DNA of 64,000 bases from Paenibacillus sp. FSL R5-0341 (lineage in GTDB: Bacteria; Bacillota; Bacilli; Paenibacillales; Paenibacillaceae). A program made the translations under genes and the position numbers. Under the pieces are notes generated by a model that was not told the origin of the DNA, ran no database searches, and saw only the letters and a program-made list of their open reading frames with translations. The stretch lies in NCBI RefSeq assembly GCF_037975235.1, contig NZ_CP150241.1, positions 434,001 to 498,000 on the forward strand, given 5' to 3'. Below, piece after piece: positions 27,186-35,685 of this stretch (the stretch's first letter is position 1; the number at the start of each line of letters is the position of its first letter).

Positions 27186-27226
27186 ACTTAAAAAACCCGC
27201 GCTATTATGATAGGCGGGCTTTCTGC
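27186..27226 (-). terminator. Rho-independent terminator
   Basis: On the minus strand CCCGCCTATC / GATAGCGCGGG-like arms run into TTTTTTAAG. It ends the thiamine-precursor transport operon. Confidence 0.75.
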
Positions 27227-28062
27227 TGTTCTTCTCTCATCCACTGTGCAATCTGCCGTTTACGCTCAAGGAATGCGGACTCCTCCGTAATTTCTTCTCG
27301 TCTTGGGCGATCAAAAGGAACATGTACTTCGTGCAGCACCGTTGCAGGTCGGTTGGATAACACATAGACCCGATCGGCAAGCAGCAATGCTTCTTCGATG
27401 TTGTGGGTGATGAACAGCACCGAGCGGCGGTTCTGTTCCCAGATATCGAGCAGCCAGCGCTGCATGTCGCTACGTGTCAGGGCATCCAGCGCGCTGAAAG
27501 GTTCGTCCAGCAGCATCAGTTCCTGCGGACTGAGCAGGGCACGCAAAAAGGCAGCACGCTGCTGCATTCCGCCCGACAGCATATGAGGATAGGCCTGCTC
27601 AAACCCAGCAAGACCCACGCTGCTTAACCACTTTCGAGCCTCTGCAAGTGCTTCGGCCCGAGGGGGAGCGCTGGAAGCTACTTCACCAGCAAGTAGTACG
27701 TTATCTTCAATGGTACGCCAAGGGAAAAGAGCAGGCTGTTGTGGCATGTAACTGATCTTGCCACGTTGGCCGGTCACATTGAGATCATTCATCAGCACTT
27801 GCCCTTCCTGGGGCTTCAGCAGACCGCCGATGATATGGAACAGGGTGCTTTTGCCGCAGCCAGAAGGCCCAACAATAGCGACAAACTCGCCTTGCTCCAC
27901 AGTCAGGGACAGGCCGTTCAGAACCGATAATCTGCTCCGTCGTTCGCGGAATGAGGCATGAACATTAACAACGTCCAGTGCAGGTGGAACAAGAGCAGGA
28001 GTAGCATTGGCAGGTTGATCAGGGGTAGCCGAGTGAAACTTTTCACCATGCTTGGGCTCCAT
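27205..28062 (-). CDS. thiZ: ABC transporter ATPase, thiamine precursor uptake
   Basis: A 285-residue ATPase of the nitrate/taurine/SsuB type, with Walker [11 protein letters not shown], signature LSGGMQQRAAFLRAL and Walker B LMLLDEPFSALD. It supplies energy to the permease encoded upstream. The reading frame extends to 28233, but AGAGGAGGA sits before ATG 28062, so this is the preferred start; ATG 28113 with AGGAAGTG is an alternative. It is the last gene of the TPP-riboswitch operon. Confidence 0.88.
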   Translation of the reverse strand: MEPKHGEKFHSATPDQPANATPALVPPALDVVNVHASFRERRSRLSVLNGLSLTVEQGEFVAIVGPSGCGKSTLFHIIGGLLKPQEGQVLMNDLNVTGQRGKISYMPQQPALFPWRTIEDNVLLAGEVASSAPPRAEALAEARKWLSSVGLAGFEQAYPHMLSGGMQQRAAFLRALLSPQELMLLDEPFSALDALTRSDMQRWLLDIWEQNRRSVLFITHNIEEALLLADRVYVLSNRPATVLHEVHVPFDRPRREEITEESAFLERKRQIAQWMREEQQKARLS

Positions 28063-28150
28063 TACGCTTGCTCCTCCTCTAGGCAGGACTTGTCCGTCCT
28101 GTTGCCGATTCATATGATCATCACTTCCTAATATACAGATTACATCTTTA

Positions 28151-28909
28151 CTATCGCTTCTGTGGCCGCCAGCGCACGAGCAGCTTCTCCAGCAGCGCAA
28201 TGAGCAGGAAGAGCAGCAAGCTGAGCGCGACAATAATCATGATCGCCACGAATAGGCGGTCCGTACGATAAGCTGACTTTTGCAGCATCATATAATAACC
28301 AATACCCTTGTCTGCACCAATCCATTCGGCGATGATGGCACCCATCACGCTATAGGTAGCGGCGATTTTGACACCGGAGAACACGGATGGCAGCGCATGG
28401 GGAAGCTCCAGCTTCCAGAAGATCTGATGACGTTTCGCACCAGCCATGCGCATATAGTTCATCATCGCTGCATCTGTACGGGTCAAGCCGTCCATGGCCG
28501 CCACTGCAACGGGGAAGAAACAGACCAGGATGATCGTAATCAGCTTGGGCAGCAGCCCGAATCCGAACCAGATTAAGAGGAGCGGTGCGAGCGCGATGGT
28601 CGGGATATTTTGACTAAGAATAAGTAAAGGATACAGGGCTGACTTGAGAAAAGGGACCAAATGCAGCACCATCGCAATCAGCAATCCGACCGCTGTGCCA
28701 GCCGCAAATCCGATCAGCGTTAACTGAATGGTTGCGGAGGCATGCATGCCAAGTCGCTCGGCCTGGGTTGTCGCTTCGCGGGCGATGTCGGACGGTGCAG
28801 GCAGCATCCATTTCTCAATATGGAACAGGGAGACGGCTCCCTGCCATATCGCTATAAAGAGAATAACCGCCACAATGGGCGGCCATACACTTTTGAAATA
28901 GGCAGGCAT
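28151..28909 (-). CDS. thiX: ABC transporter permease, thiamine precursor uptake
   Basis: A 252-residue BPD_transp_1 permease with six membrane helices and the EAA-type loop MRMAGAKRHQIFWKLELPHALPS. Its start shares a base with the previous stop (TAATG), so it is translationally coupled. With the ATPase and the lipoprotein it would import a hydroxymethylpyrimidine-type thiamine precursor, as inferred from the riboswitch and binding-protein family. Confidence 0.9.
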   Translation of the reverse strand: MPAYFKSVWPPIVAVILFIAIWQGAVSLFHIEKWMLPAPSDIAREATTQAERLGMHASATIQLTLIGFAAGTAVGLLIAMVLHLVPFLKSALYPLLILSQNIPTIALAPLLLIWFGFGLLPKLITIILVCFFPVAVAAMDGLTRTDAAMMNYMRMAGAKRHQIFWKLELPHALPSVFSGVKIAATYSVMGAIIAEWIGADKGIGYYMMLQKSAYRTDRLFVAIMIIVALSLLLFLLIALLEKLLVRWRPQKR

Positions 28910-29199
28910 TAGCGATACTTCTCCGTCAGGGTATCCATGCTGAAGCCAGTAGGGCTATGGGCGATTTTGATCTGAGAGATGATGCTTGGGCTGCCAGCCT
29001 CTACGAGTACCTCGTGCATTTTACGGACAACCTCGAGCAGTTCTTCCAGTTCCCCCTCCATCGTGGTGTCGAGCGCGTTCACCTGATACTTCAGGCCAGA
29101 TTGCTGAATAACTTCAATGGCACGATCTACGTAAGGATAAGAGTTCTCGCCATTTGGCGTTTTCGGAATAACCTGAATGCTAAGTAGTGTGCTTGCCAT
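28909..29199 (-). CDS. Thiamine-binding protein (MTH1187/YkoF-like)
   Basis: A 96-residue DUF77/MTH1187-type protein starting MASTLLSIQVIPKT, with the YPYVDRAIEVIQQSG and TTMEGELEELLEVV features of thiamine- or pyrimidine-binding YkoF-like domains. It probably binds the imported compound in the cytoplasm. ATG 29199 has AAAGGAG upstream. It is the second gene of the operon, separated from the lipoprotein gene by a family 1 repeat. Confidence 0.88.
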   Translation of the reverse strand: MASTLLSIQVIPKTPNGENSYPYVDRAIEVIQQSGLKYQVNALDTTMEGELEELLEVVRKMHEVLVEAGSPSIISQIKIAHSPTGFSMDTLTEKYR

Positions 29200-29232
29200 G
29201 AGAGATCACGGCTCCTTTCGTGATAAATTGCA

Positions 29233-29446
29233 TGAATTGAACCAGATTTACACTTATAACTTCGATTGCAGTACCCTCTTCCGATCACTGTTATCCCCGG
29301 ATTTCTTTAATGAATTCTAATGGAAGAAATCCGGGGATAGCATATGCTTCCGAAGGAGCTTTCTTTCAGAAAGCTTTTAGGTGGGCGCTTCGCTTCTTCA
29401 GATGGGTTCTGCACTCTTCGTTCTTGTGTGAAAAAGTTAAACTTAA
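29233..29446 (-). repeat. Family 1 repeat, type A copy 5 (diverged)
   Basis: Bounded by GAATTGAACC and AGTTAAACTTAA. The central hairpin is perfect here: TATCCCCGGATTTCTT / AAGAAATCCGGGGATA. The outer stem differs from other copies but keeps pairing, GGGTTCTGC against GCAGTACCC. It lies inside the thiamine-precursor operon, in sense orientation. Confidence 0.85.
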
Positions 29447-29453
29447 GCAATTT

Positions 29454-30494
29454 TTATTGGGGTAAAAACTCGTTTGTATATGCTTTGCTCACATCGATCT
29501 GTTCATCCAGCAGTTGTTTGCTAAACATCCAGTCGGTGTAGTTCTGCCACACTTCCTGTTTTTGTTCACCCCAGCGTGGGGCGTCATCTGTGTACTTGGG
29601 ACTGAGCCATTTCTGGCTTGCCAGTACCAATTCCTTGTCCAGATCCGGTACAGCTTTGATCAGAATGTTCGCTGCATCTTCGGGATGATCAATCGCGTAT
29701 TGATATCCTTCGGAAGTGGCTTTCAAGAATGCTTTCACCAGCTCAGGATCGTTCTGAATCGTCTGCTCGTTCGTTACGAGGACAGGTGTGTAGTAATCCA
29801 GTGCATCTGAATAATCTTTCACATATAACATGTCGATCGGTTCTCCGCGCAGTTCGGCTTCAATACCCGTCCAAGCGTAGAAAATCCACGCGAAATCGAT
29901 GTCCCGTTTGACTGCGGTGAAAAAGTCAGCGTCACCCATGTTAATGTTTTTCACTTTGGATACATCAGCTCCGTCGCCCTCCATAATGGATTGCATCACG
30001 GCTTCTTCAACAGGAGAGCCCCAACCGCCATAAGTTTTACCTTCAAAATCTTTGGGTGACTTGATATTTCGATCCGCCGGAGCAGCGAACCCGGATGTAT
30101 TATGCTGAATAACTGCTGCAATGGAGACGAGTGGAACACCCTGTGTGCGGGCTTGAGTTACACTCTCCTGATAACTTACGCCAAAAGGCACTTCATTCGA
30201 TGCAACCATCGTATCTGCTCCACCAGCACCTGGTTGAACAATCTCCACGTTCAAGCCTTCTGCCTTATAAAAACCTTGATCCACGGCCGCATACAGGCCG
30301 GTATGATTCGTATTCGGTGTCCAGTCGAGCACCACTCTAATATCTTTCAGAGCGGCAGTGTCACCTTCGTTGCTGCTTTCCGTATTCGTGCTGCCGTTCT
30401 GTTCTGCCGGGGCAGCTTCTTTGCCGCCACATGCGGCCACCGTCACCAGTAGTACGCATAAGAGCAACAATCCCATTGTTTTACGCCAATTCAT
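29454..30494 (-). CDS. thiY: NMT1/THI5-like substrate-binding lipoprotein
   Basis: A 346-residue lipoprotein (lipobox VTVAAC, followed by an Asn/Ser/Glu-rich linker). The NMT1-type binding domain begins VVLDWTPNTNHTGLYAA, with GAGGADTMVASNEVPFGVSYQ, a pattern of ThiY proteins that bind formylaminopyrimidine or hydroxymethylpyrimidine. The frame opens at 30533, but AAGGAGAG precedes ATG 30494. It is the first gene after the TPP riboswitch. The exact ligand is an inference. Confidence 0.9.
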   Translation of the reverse strand: MNWRKTMGLLLLCVLLVTVAACGGKEAAPAEQNGSTNTESSNEGDTAALKDIRVVLDWTPNTNHTGLYAAVDQGFYKAEGLNVEIVQPGAGGADTMVASNEVPFGVSYQESVTQARTQGVPLVSIAAVIQHNTSGFAAPADRNIKSPKDFEGKTYGGWGSPVEEAVMQSIMEGDGADVSKVKNINMGDADFFTAVKRDIDFAWIFYAWTGIEAELRGEPIDMLYVKDYSDALDYYTPVLVTNEQTIQNDPELVKAFLKATSEGYQYAIDHPEDAANILIKAVPDLDKELVLASQKWLSPKYTDDAPRWGEQKQEVWQNYTDWMFSKQLLDEQIDVSKAYTNEFLPQ

Positions 30495-30628
30495 TTTTGA
30501 TTCTCTCCTTCGGTATGTCCGGCCGATTGGCACGGGTACTCCTTGGCTTCATATCCAATCATCTTGCATAAATCGACAGATTTATACCAGTTGGATCTGG
30601 ATGACTTATTTTTGTTTCGATAAATAAA

Positions 30629-30660
30629 ACAAAAAAAGCGTCCCGTAATCCGGGACGCGT
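30629..30660 (-). terminator. Riboswitch-linked terminator
   Basis: On the minus strand GCGTCCCG / CGGGACGC with a GATTA loop, then TTTTTTTG. It lies between the TPP aptamer and the thiY start, so it is the likely expression platform for transcription termination. Confidence 0.85.
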
Positions 30661-30715
30661 GCAGGCGTTAGAGAGGTGGCGTTCAGCCATAGGGCTGTGC
30701 CATTTCGATATACTC

Positions 30716-30805
30716 CGATTCCTACGCTGGCATGATCCAGATCAGGTCTAAGGGTTAGTATCTTGGTGGGATACACTCTCAGCCGGCCAATTCCGACTCC
30801 CCTGG
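30716..30805 (-). ncRNA. TPP riboswitch (THI element) aptamer
   Basis: Minus-strand sequence contains the conserved blocks in order: GGGGAGTCGG, GGCTGAGAG, ACCCTTAGACCTGATCTGG and GCCAGCGTAGGAA. These are the pyrimidine- and pyrophosphate-sensing parts of the TPP aptamer. Binding of thiamine pyrophosphate would favour the terminator at 30629-30660 and switch off the transporter operon. Confidence 0.93.
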
Positions 30806-30838
30806 GAAACTATGAAGTTACGGGCATTACTAGGTGTA

Positions 30839-30867
30839 ATTATAGGCCAGCGGGTGGAACGTGTCCA
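30839..30867 (-). promoter_or_regulatory. Predicted promoter of the thiamine-precursor operon
   Basis: On the minus strand TGGACA, a 17-bp spacer and a perfect TATAAT, about 35 bp upstream of the TPP aptamer. Confidence 0.75.
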
Positions 30868-30974
30868 GTCAGGAACTGGATAGAGTGCGGTCGGAGTGGA
30901 GCATGCCATCCATCAAACGAATTACAGAGGTCATTATTGAACCGTCCTAACTGTCCACACTCCAGCTGAATTTC

Positions 30975-31361
30975 TCAACGTTGGAAGAATTCGATCCATT
31001 CTTTCTCCGGACCATAGATGAAGAAATAACGGTAACCGTTAGGCAGTGTGATGATTTCTCCATCGATAAATTCGGCTTCGGTGGCTTGGACGCGTTTGTA
31101 CTCAGAATCAAGGTCATCTACATGGATGGCAAAATGGTGCACCGTACCTTCGGCAGGCAGCTTGTCGCTGTACCCTTGAATTAACTCTATTTCCGTCTCA
31201 TTGCTTCCATTGAAGCCGAGGAAGGCAAGCTGAATGACGCCGTTTGTATGTGTCACCCGGTCTTTCAGTTCCAGTCCAACAACCTCCGTATAGAAACGGA
31301 GTGTGGTATCCAGATCACGAACGGCAATGCCGACGTGGTCGATGCGCTTTTGAAAACTCAT
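30975..31361 (-). CDS. VOC-family (glyoxalase-like) protein
   Basis: A 128-residue protein with the paired beta-alpha-beta-beta-beta modules of the VOC superfamily. RIDHVGIAVRD gives the first metal His, ELIQGY a Glu ligand, HHFAIHVDD the second His and EWIEFFQ the last Glu. It resembles methylmalonyl-CoA epimerases or lactoylglutathione lyases. The frame extends to 31676, but AAGGGGG before ATG 31361 and the family's usual length set the start. Substrate unknown. Confidence 0.88.
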   Translation of the reverse strand: MSFQKRIDHVGIAVRDLDTTLRFYTEVVGLELKDRVTHTNGVIQLAFLGFNGSNETEIELIQGYSDKLPAEGTVHHFAIHVDDLDSEYKRVQATEAEFIDGEIITLPNGYRYFFIYGPEKEWIEFFQR

Positions 31362-31587
31362 CGTAGTAATCCCCCTTATGATCCGTGAATGTATTTTTGA
31401 CCAACATTTCCCTAGCATATTAAGGAGTATGATAGTTGTATAAAACCTAGCTGTCAAGTAGGGATTAGTGATATGTACACGTGTGAAATTGAGCTGGAGT
31501 AACCATCTATTTATTATGTAGTTCACAGAATGTTCACTTATGTGGTGGGGTTCATCATCTCTATAATTACGAAGGTAAACAGAGAGG

Positions 31588-32097
31588 ATGAGAGAATTGC
31601 CAACAAGCAAGAAGGAACAAATTATTTTCGGATTAATGATGTGTACAGGGATGGTCGTGGTCATGATGTTCTTCAATCTATGGCACAGTGGGTTACTCGG
31701 TAAGATGTCCCCGCTTGAAATAATGCTTCAATTCATATTGTGTTTTGTCATCGCGTTTCTGGTGGAATCCTTCATTGTTGGCCCTGTGGCGAGAAAGATT
31801 GCATTCTCCTTGCCTTTCGACAAGTCCAACAAGATTCTTGGTGTGCTCGCCATGTCATTTTTTATGGTAATTGGCATGGTTCTGATCATGTCCATGTATG
31901 GAATGATCTCGGCATATCTTGCGGATCAGTTAAGTGGGGGTTCCATATTCCGTACCTATCTTCAGACGATCGCTCGTAACTTCAGCTTGGCACTTCCATA
32001 TCAGTTGATCGTTCTGGGGCCACTCGTCCGATATGTATTCGGTAAATTTATCAAGGATAACGGGCCCGTAATGCCTGTCGTTAACAAAAGTGTGTGA
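31588..32097 (+). CDS. DUF2798 membrane protein
   Basis: A 169-residue protein with four predicted helices in two similar halves, each with a pattern like FGLMMCTGMVVVMMFFN / MSFFMVIGMVLIMSMY. This is the DUF2798 arrangement, and the function is unknown. ATG 31588 has AGAGG directly before it with almost no spacing. TTG 31597 would have normal spacing from the same AGAGG and may be the true start. It is a single gene followed by a small perfect hairpin. Confidence 0.75.
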   Translation: MRELPTSKKEQIIFGLMMCTGMVVVMMFFNLWHSGLLGKMSPLEIMLQFILCFVIAFLVESFIVGPVARKIAFSLPFDKSNKILGVLAMSFFMVIGMVLIMSMYGMISAYLADQLSGGSIFRTYLQTIARNFSLALPYQLIVLGPLVRYVFGKFIKDNGPVMPVVNKSV

Positions 32098-32153
32098 TTC
32101 AGATGGGCCTAAAGTATTTCCTGGGCAATCTTGTGCAAAAGAATAGTTCGCAT

Positions 32154-32177
32154 GATCACCTTTCATGAAAGGTGATT
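32154..32177 (+). terminator. Small hairpin after the DUF2798 gene
   Basis: ATCACCTTTCATGAAAGGTGAT is a perfect palindrome 60 bp after the stop codon. There is no T-run, so termination is uncertain; it could also be a binding site. Confidence 0.4.
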
Positions 32178-32218
32178 AGAGAGGAAAAGATAGGGCACTT
32201 CCCACCATGATAACAGTG

Positions 32219-32413
32219 CTAACGAATCGAGGACACCTTATTAGGCCAGTTTCTAGGGAATGAGAAATCTAACGAATCTCAGCGGCGTTATTATGCAAAA
32301 AACCTCCAACGAGACCTTGAATTTGAGATAATTAACTATAATAACGTCTCTAGGATTCGTTAGATTTCAAATATCCTGAAATGCAGATGAATAGCGTGTG
32401 CCAGGTTCGTTAG
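32219..32413. repeat. Family 2 palindromic repeat, intact copy
   Basis: Four 24-bp units: 32219-32242 and 32269-32292 begin CTAACGAATC and end TTATT; 32340-32363 and 32390-32413 begin AATA and end TTCGTTAG, the inverse of the first pair. Start-to-start distance within each pair is exactly 50 bp. The second copy is split by the IS3 element at 15.9-17.2 kb. Confidence 0.8.
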
Positions 32414-32427
32414 AATGGAATAACGCT

Positions 32428-32471
32428 ACAAAAAAGATGTCCACTGTCAGGTCATGAAGGTGGGCATCTTG
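32428..32471 (-). terminator. Rho-independent terminator
   Basis: On the minus strand AAGATGCCCAC / GTGGACATCTT followed by TTTTG. It ends the MFS gene. Confidence 0.78.
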
Positions 32472-32533
32472 ATGTATTTAATAGGTACTCTAATTCTGAT
32501 TCTAATTCTCAGGACTGCATCAACACATAACTG

Positions 32534-33769
32534 TTAAGTTGCTGGATCTACGACATATTTGTTCTGCCATTGATATGTGATCACGCTAATGACAAGCAGG
32601 CCAACCGCAAAGATCGCAAGCATCCATGCAGACTGATTAACCGCCAGATGATCAAGACTCCACCCCGTCGTCAAAGGCAGAATGGCACCGCCAACCCCGC
32701 CTGAGGCAATCAAAATGCTGGGTGTGGATTCTTCGGTTCCAGGCAGCAGTTTACTGGCGAAGACAAGGGCAATGGAGAAAATTCCTGACATCGCAAGTCC
32801 AAGCAGCAAGATGATGAGAAACGCAGACCAGATTTGGTTCGTAAATGGAAATACCATTAACAAAAGAACAGACGCGAGACAACTGTACAGGACATACACG
32901 CGGTATTGGAATTTCTCTGCGATATACCCGGCGAAGAGTCTTCCCACAGACATGGCAATCCAGAAACAGGTGACGCTAAGCGCTGCTCCGGCTTCCTTCA
33001 TGTTCATTTTCTCAATCAGGATCGCTGGCATGAAGTTCGCAAGACTCATCTCCGTGCCAACGTATAGGAAGAAGAACAGGACGAATAGTACTAGCAGAGT
33101 CAGGTTACGTCCGCGATAGGTTGGGCCGGATGAACTGGCAGGTGCGGTGTGCATCTCACCCGATGTTCCAGCAGAGTGCGTATGTACCGAAGCATGATTT
33201 GAACCTCGTCGATCCAGCACCTGGTCTAGCTCACCGAATGATCCTTTCGCCCAGAATATAAAGGTTAGTGCTGCGCAGATCGCAACAACGAGAAAGGAAA
33301 GGCGCCAGTATCCGGCAGCAATCAGACCACTGGCAATGAGCGGCATGACCATCGCCCCGATTCCGAATAACACTTCCAGTCGACTCATGGCAACGGCCGT
33401 ATTGTCTTTGATTGCAGCGATGATAATGGTGCCAATGACAGCTTCAACCATTCCGAATCCGAAGCCGGCTGCGGGTGCGATGACGAACATCCAGCCCCAT
33501 GGTGGCAACAGCATGTAGGATAATTCTGCAATACAGAGCAACCCTGTGGCGATTAACAGACCTCCCCGTTTACCGAAACGTCTGTTCAGCCATGGGGATA
33601 ACAATACACCACCCAGGAATCCGGCAAATTGAGCGAAGATCAGCGTTCCGCCTTGGCTATAATCTTTGCCGTAATGTTCAAGTGCAACCGGTAGAATGGA
33701 ACCGAGTACAACGTGTGCCAGTCCAATCAGGAAATAGGACAGACATCCGATCCACAGTAATTTTTTCAT
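32534..33769 (-). CDS. MFS transporter
   Basis: A 411-residue major facilitator protein with twelve predicted helices and a hydrophilic central loop (residues 185-225) that contains His-rich NHASVHTHSAGTSGEMH. The loop between helices 2 and 3 has NRRFGKRGGLL, the family motif A. It resembles fucose-permease/YfkF-like sugar or drug carriers. ATG 33769 has AAGGAG upstream. Substrate unknown. Confidence 0.85.
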   Translation of the reverse strand: MKKLLWIGCLSYFLIGLAHVVLGSILPVALEHYGKDYSQGGTLIFAQFAGFLGGVLLSPWLNRRFGKRGGLLIATGLLCIAELSYMLLPPWGWMFVIAPAAGFGFGMVEAVIGTIIIAAIKDNTAVAMSRLEVLFGIGAMVMPLIASGLIAAGYWRLSFLVVAICAALTFIFWAKGSFGELDQVLDRRGSNHASVHTHSAGTSGEMHTAPASSSGPTYRGRNLTLLVLFVLFFFLYVGTEMSLANFMPAILIEKMNMKEAGAALSVTCFWIAMSVGRLFAGYIAEKFQYRVYVLYSCLASVLLLMVFPFTNQIWSAFLIILLLGLAMSGIFSIALVFASKLLPGTEESTPSILIASGGVGGAILPLTTGWSLDHLAVNQSAWMLAIFAVGLLVISVITYQWQNKYVVDPAT

Positions 33770-33891
33770 AACGAACTCCTTCTACTTATATACATAAATT
33801 GAGAATCAGAATAAAGCGTAATCATGGAGACAAAGTCTATCATAACAGGACATGTCAAGTTGTGCCATGAATTCCTGATCGATACATAAGG

Positions 33892-33921
33892 TTGCAATTT
33901 GGTCTGACGATCGTATATACT
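33892..33921 (+). promoter_or_regulatory. Predicted promoter of the T-box/serS unit
   Basis: TTGCAA at 33892-33897, an 18-bp spacer and TATACT at 33916-33921, just upstream of the T-box leader. Confidence 0.5.
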
Positions 33922-33927
33922 GAGACA

Positions 33928-34137
33928 CAACAATTACAGATCGGACCATGCCGTTGAAGAGCATCCAACTCGGAGGCGTTTTCGCCAGGGGAGCGATATT
34001 TCCCCAAGTTAACCGGAACCGCCCGTTATCGCGGACCAAGAGGCTGGAAGCAGGATATCCTGATTCAGCAAGTTGGGTGGCACCGCGAGCAGAGCGCTCC
34101 TCGTCCCAAGGGATGAGGGCGCTCTTTGTATTTTTAC
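33928..34137 (+). ncRNA. T-box riboswitch, serine type
   Basis: The leader has the conserved CCGCCCGTTATCGCGG stem region and the T-box sequence GGGTGGCACCGCG (34075-34087). The bulge TGGC would pair with an uncharged tRNA ending GCCA, that is discriminator G, as in tRNA-Ser. A terminator (AGAGCGC ... GCGCTCT, then TTTGTATTTTT) follows at 34090-34135. Uncharged tRNA-Ser would favour antitermination and raise serS expression. The specifier codon could not be placed with confidence. Confidence 0.92.
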
Positions 34138-34157
34138 AGCCAAAGGAGACGGTGACC

Positions 34158-35456
34158 ATGTTAGAAATGAAATGGATTCGGGCACATGCAGAAGAGGTTC
34201 AGGCCGCAGCAGACGGGAAAAAAATCAAGATCAACATTCGTACATTGCTGGAGCGGGATGAAGAACGCAGAGCACTTTTGCAGGAATCGGAAGAAGGACG
34301 CAGATTGCGCAATACGTTATCCGCGGACATTGGCAGACTCATGCAAGCCGGGAATAGGGAACAGGCCGAGGGTTTGCGGGCACAGGTGAAACAGCTCAAT
34401 GAACAGTTGGAACACGTGGAAGCTAGGCTTGCCCCTGTGCAGGAGGAAGTAACCAAGTTGCAATGGCTGGTACCCAATATCGTATCCCCGGATACCCCGA
34501 AAGGCACGTCGGACGCGGATAATGTGGAGGTACGACGTGTGGGAGAGGTGCCGACATTCGAGTATAACACCAAAGATCACGTGGAACTGGGGGAATTGCA
34601 CGATCTCATCGATATTCCGCGCGGGGTGAAGATTGGCGGGACGCGAAGCTATGTATTGAAAGGTGCTGGCTTGCTACTGCACCGTGCTGTGCAGCAACTT
34701 GCGCTGGATCTGCTGCTGAAGCACGGGTTTACACCGATGGAAGTACCTCTGATGGTCAGGGAGGATGCGCTGGTGAACACCGGATTCTTCCCAACTGGTC
34801 GAGATCAGGTCTATGAACTTGAAGGGGAGAACAAGTGGCTCGTGGGAACTTCTGAAGTACCGCTGGTCTCGTATTATGCGGATGAGATTGTTGATGTTGC
34901 AGAGCCTGTGAAGCTGGCTGCGGTATCGACGTGTTTCCGCAGTGAAGTTGGCTCCGGCGGACGGGATGTACGCGGATTGTATCGTGTGCATCAGTTTGCC
35001 AAAGTTGAGCAGGTCATTCTCTGTGCCCCTGATGCGGAAGAATCGGAGCGCATGCTGCAAGAGATTACGGGACACGCGGAGGAATTGCTGCAATTACTGG
35101 AACTGCCGTATCGTGTTGTAGCCGTGTGTACCGGAGATATGTCGCAGAAAACGTACAAACAGTATGACATCGAGACATGGATGCCGAGCCGAGGTGCATA
35201 TGGAGAAACCCATTCGTCGTCAAACCTGCATGATTTCCAGGCTCGCCGTTCGAACATTCGTTGCCTGGACGCCGAAGGCAAGTTGGCCTATTGTCACACC
35301 CTGAATAATACGGCGGTGGCATCGCCGCGTATCCTGATTCCGTTGCTTGAGAACCATCAGCAGGAGGATGGAAGCATCCGCGTTCCGGCAGCACTGCGGC
35401 CCTATATGGGCGGGGCCGAGAGCTTGATTTTGCCAGAGCAGGATGAAGTGAAGTAG
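34158..35456 (+). CDS. serS: Seryl-tRNA synthetase
   Basis: A 432-residue class II synthetase that charges tRNA-Ser. The N-terminal coiled-coil tRNA arm spans about residues 25-105. Motif 2 appears as FRSEVGSGGRDVRGLYRVHQF-like and motif 3 as the Arg after SSNLHDFQARR; the TSEVPL serine-binding loop is present. The frame is open from 33948 through the T-box, but AAAGGAGACGGTGACC sets ATG 34158. Several usual SerRS residues differ, such as the N-terminus MLEMKWIRAHAEE, so it may be a second SerRS in the genome. Confidence 0.93.
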   Translation: MLEMKWIRAHAEEVQAAADGKKIKINIRTLLERDEERRALLQESEEGRRLRNTLSADIGRLMQAGNREQAEGLRAQVKQLNEQLEHVEARLAPVQEEVTKLQWLVPNIVSPDTPKGTSDADNVEVRRVGEVPTFEYNTKDHVELGELHDLIDIPRGVKIGGTRSYVLKGAGLLLHRAVQQLALDLLLKHGFTPMEVPLMVREDALVNTGFFPTGRDQVYELEGENKWLVGTSEVPLVSYYADEIVDVAEPVKLAAVSTCFRSEVGSGGRDVRGLYRVHQFAKVEQVILCAPDAEESERMLQEITGHAEELLQLLELPYRVVAVCTGDMSQKTYKQYDIETWMPSRGAYGETHSSSNLHDFQARRSNIRCLDAEGKLAYCHTLNNTAVASPRILIPLLENHQQEDGSIRVPAALRPYMGGAESLILPEQDEVK

Positions 35457-35486
35457 AGAGGTTATGTGACTCTTTAGGAAGTAGAA

Positions 35487-35538
35487 AAGGGGATGTTCCA
35501 CACGTCATGTTGCATGTGACGATGGACATCCCCTTTTA
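35487..35538. terminator. Bidirectional terminator after serS
   Basis: AAAAGGGGATGT / ACATCCCCTTTT with an inner partly paired stem; T-rich on the plus strand and A/T-rich on both sides. It lies between serS and the convergent small gene. Confidence 0.8.
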
Positions 35539-35685
35539 AACGGTAACACTATTTAACGAACCGATCTCCTACTATGTTGGGCTAAATTTAACTGGTCTGG
35601 TTAGTGCTTGGATCTAAGATATAGCTTACTGCCTTGATCACAAATTTCTTCTCTTATGTAAATAAATAAAATTATTTCTTACATG

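Noticed and set aside
33948..34157. Longer serS start through the T-box
   Set aside because: The frame happens to be open across the regulatory RNA. ATG 34158 has a strong RBS and gives the normal SerRS N-terminus.
35553..35576. Another family 2 repeat copy
   Set aside because: A single TTAACGAACC-like unit is present, but there is no partner at 50 bp and no inverse pair.
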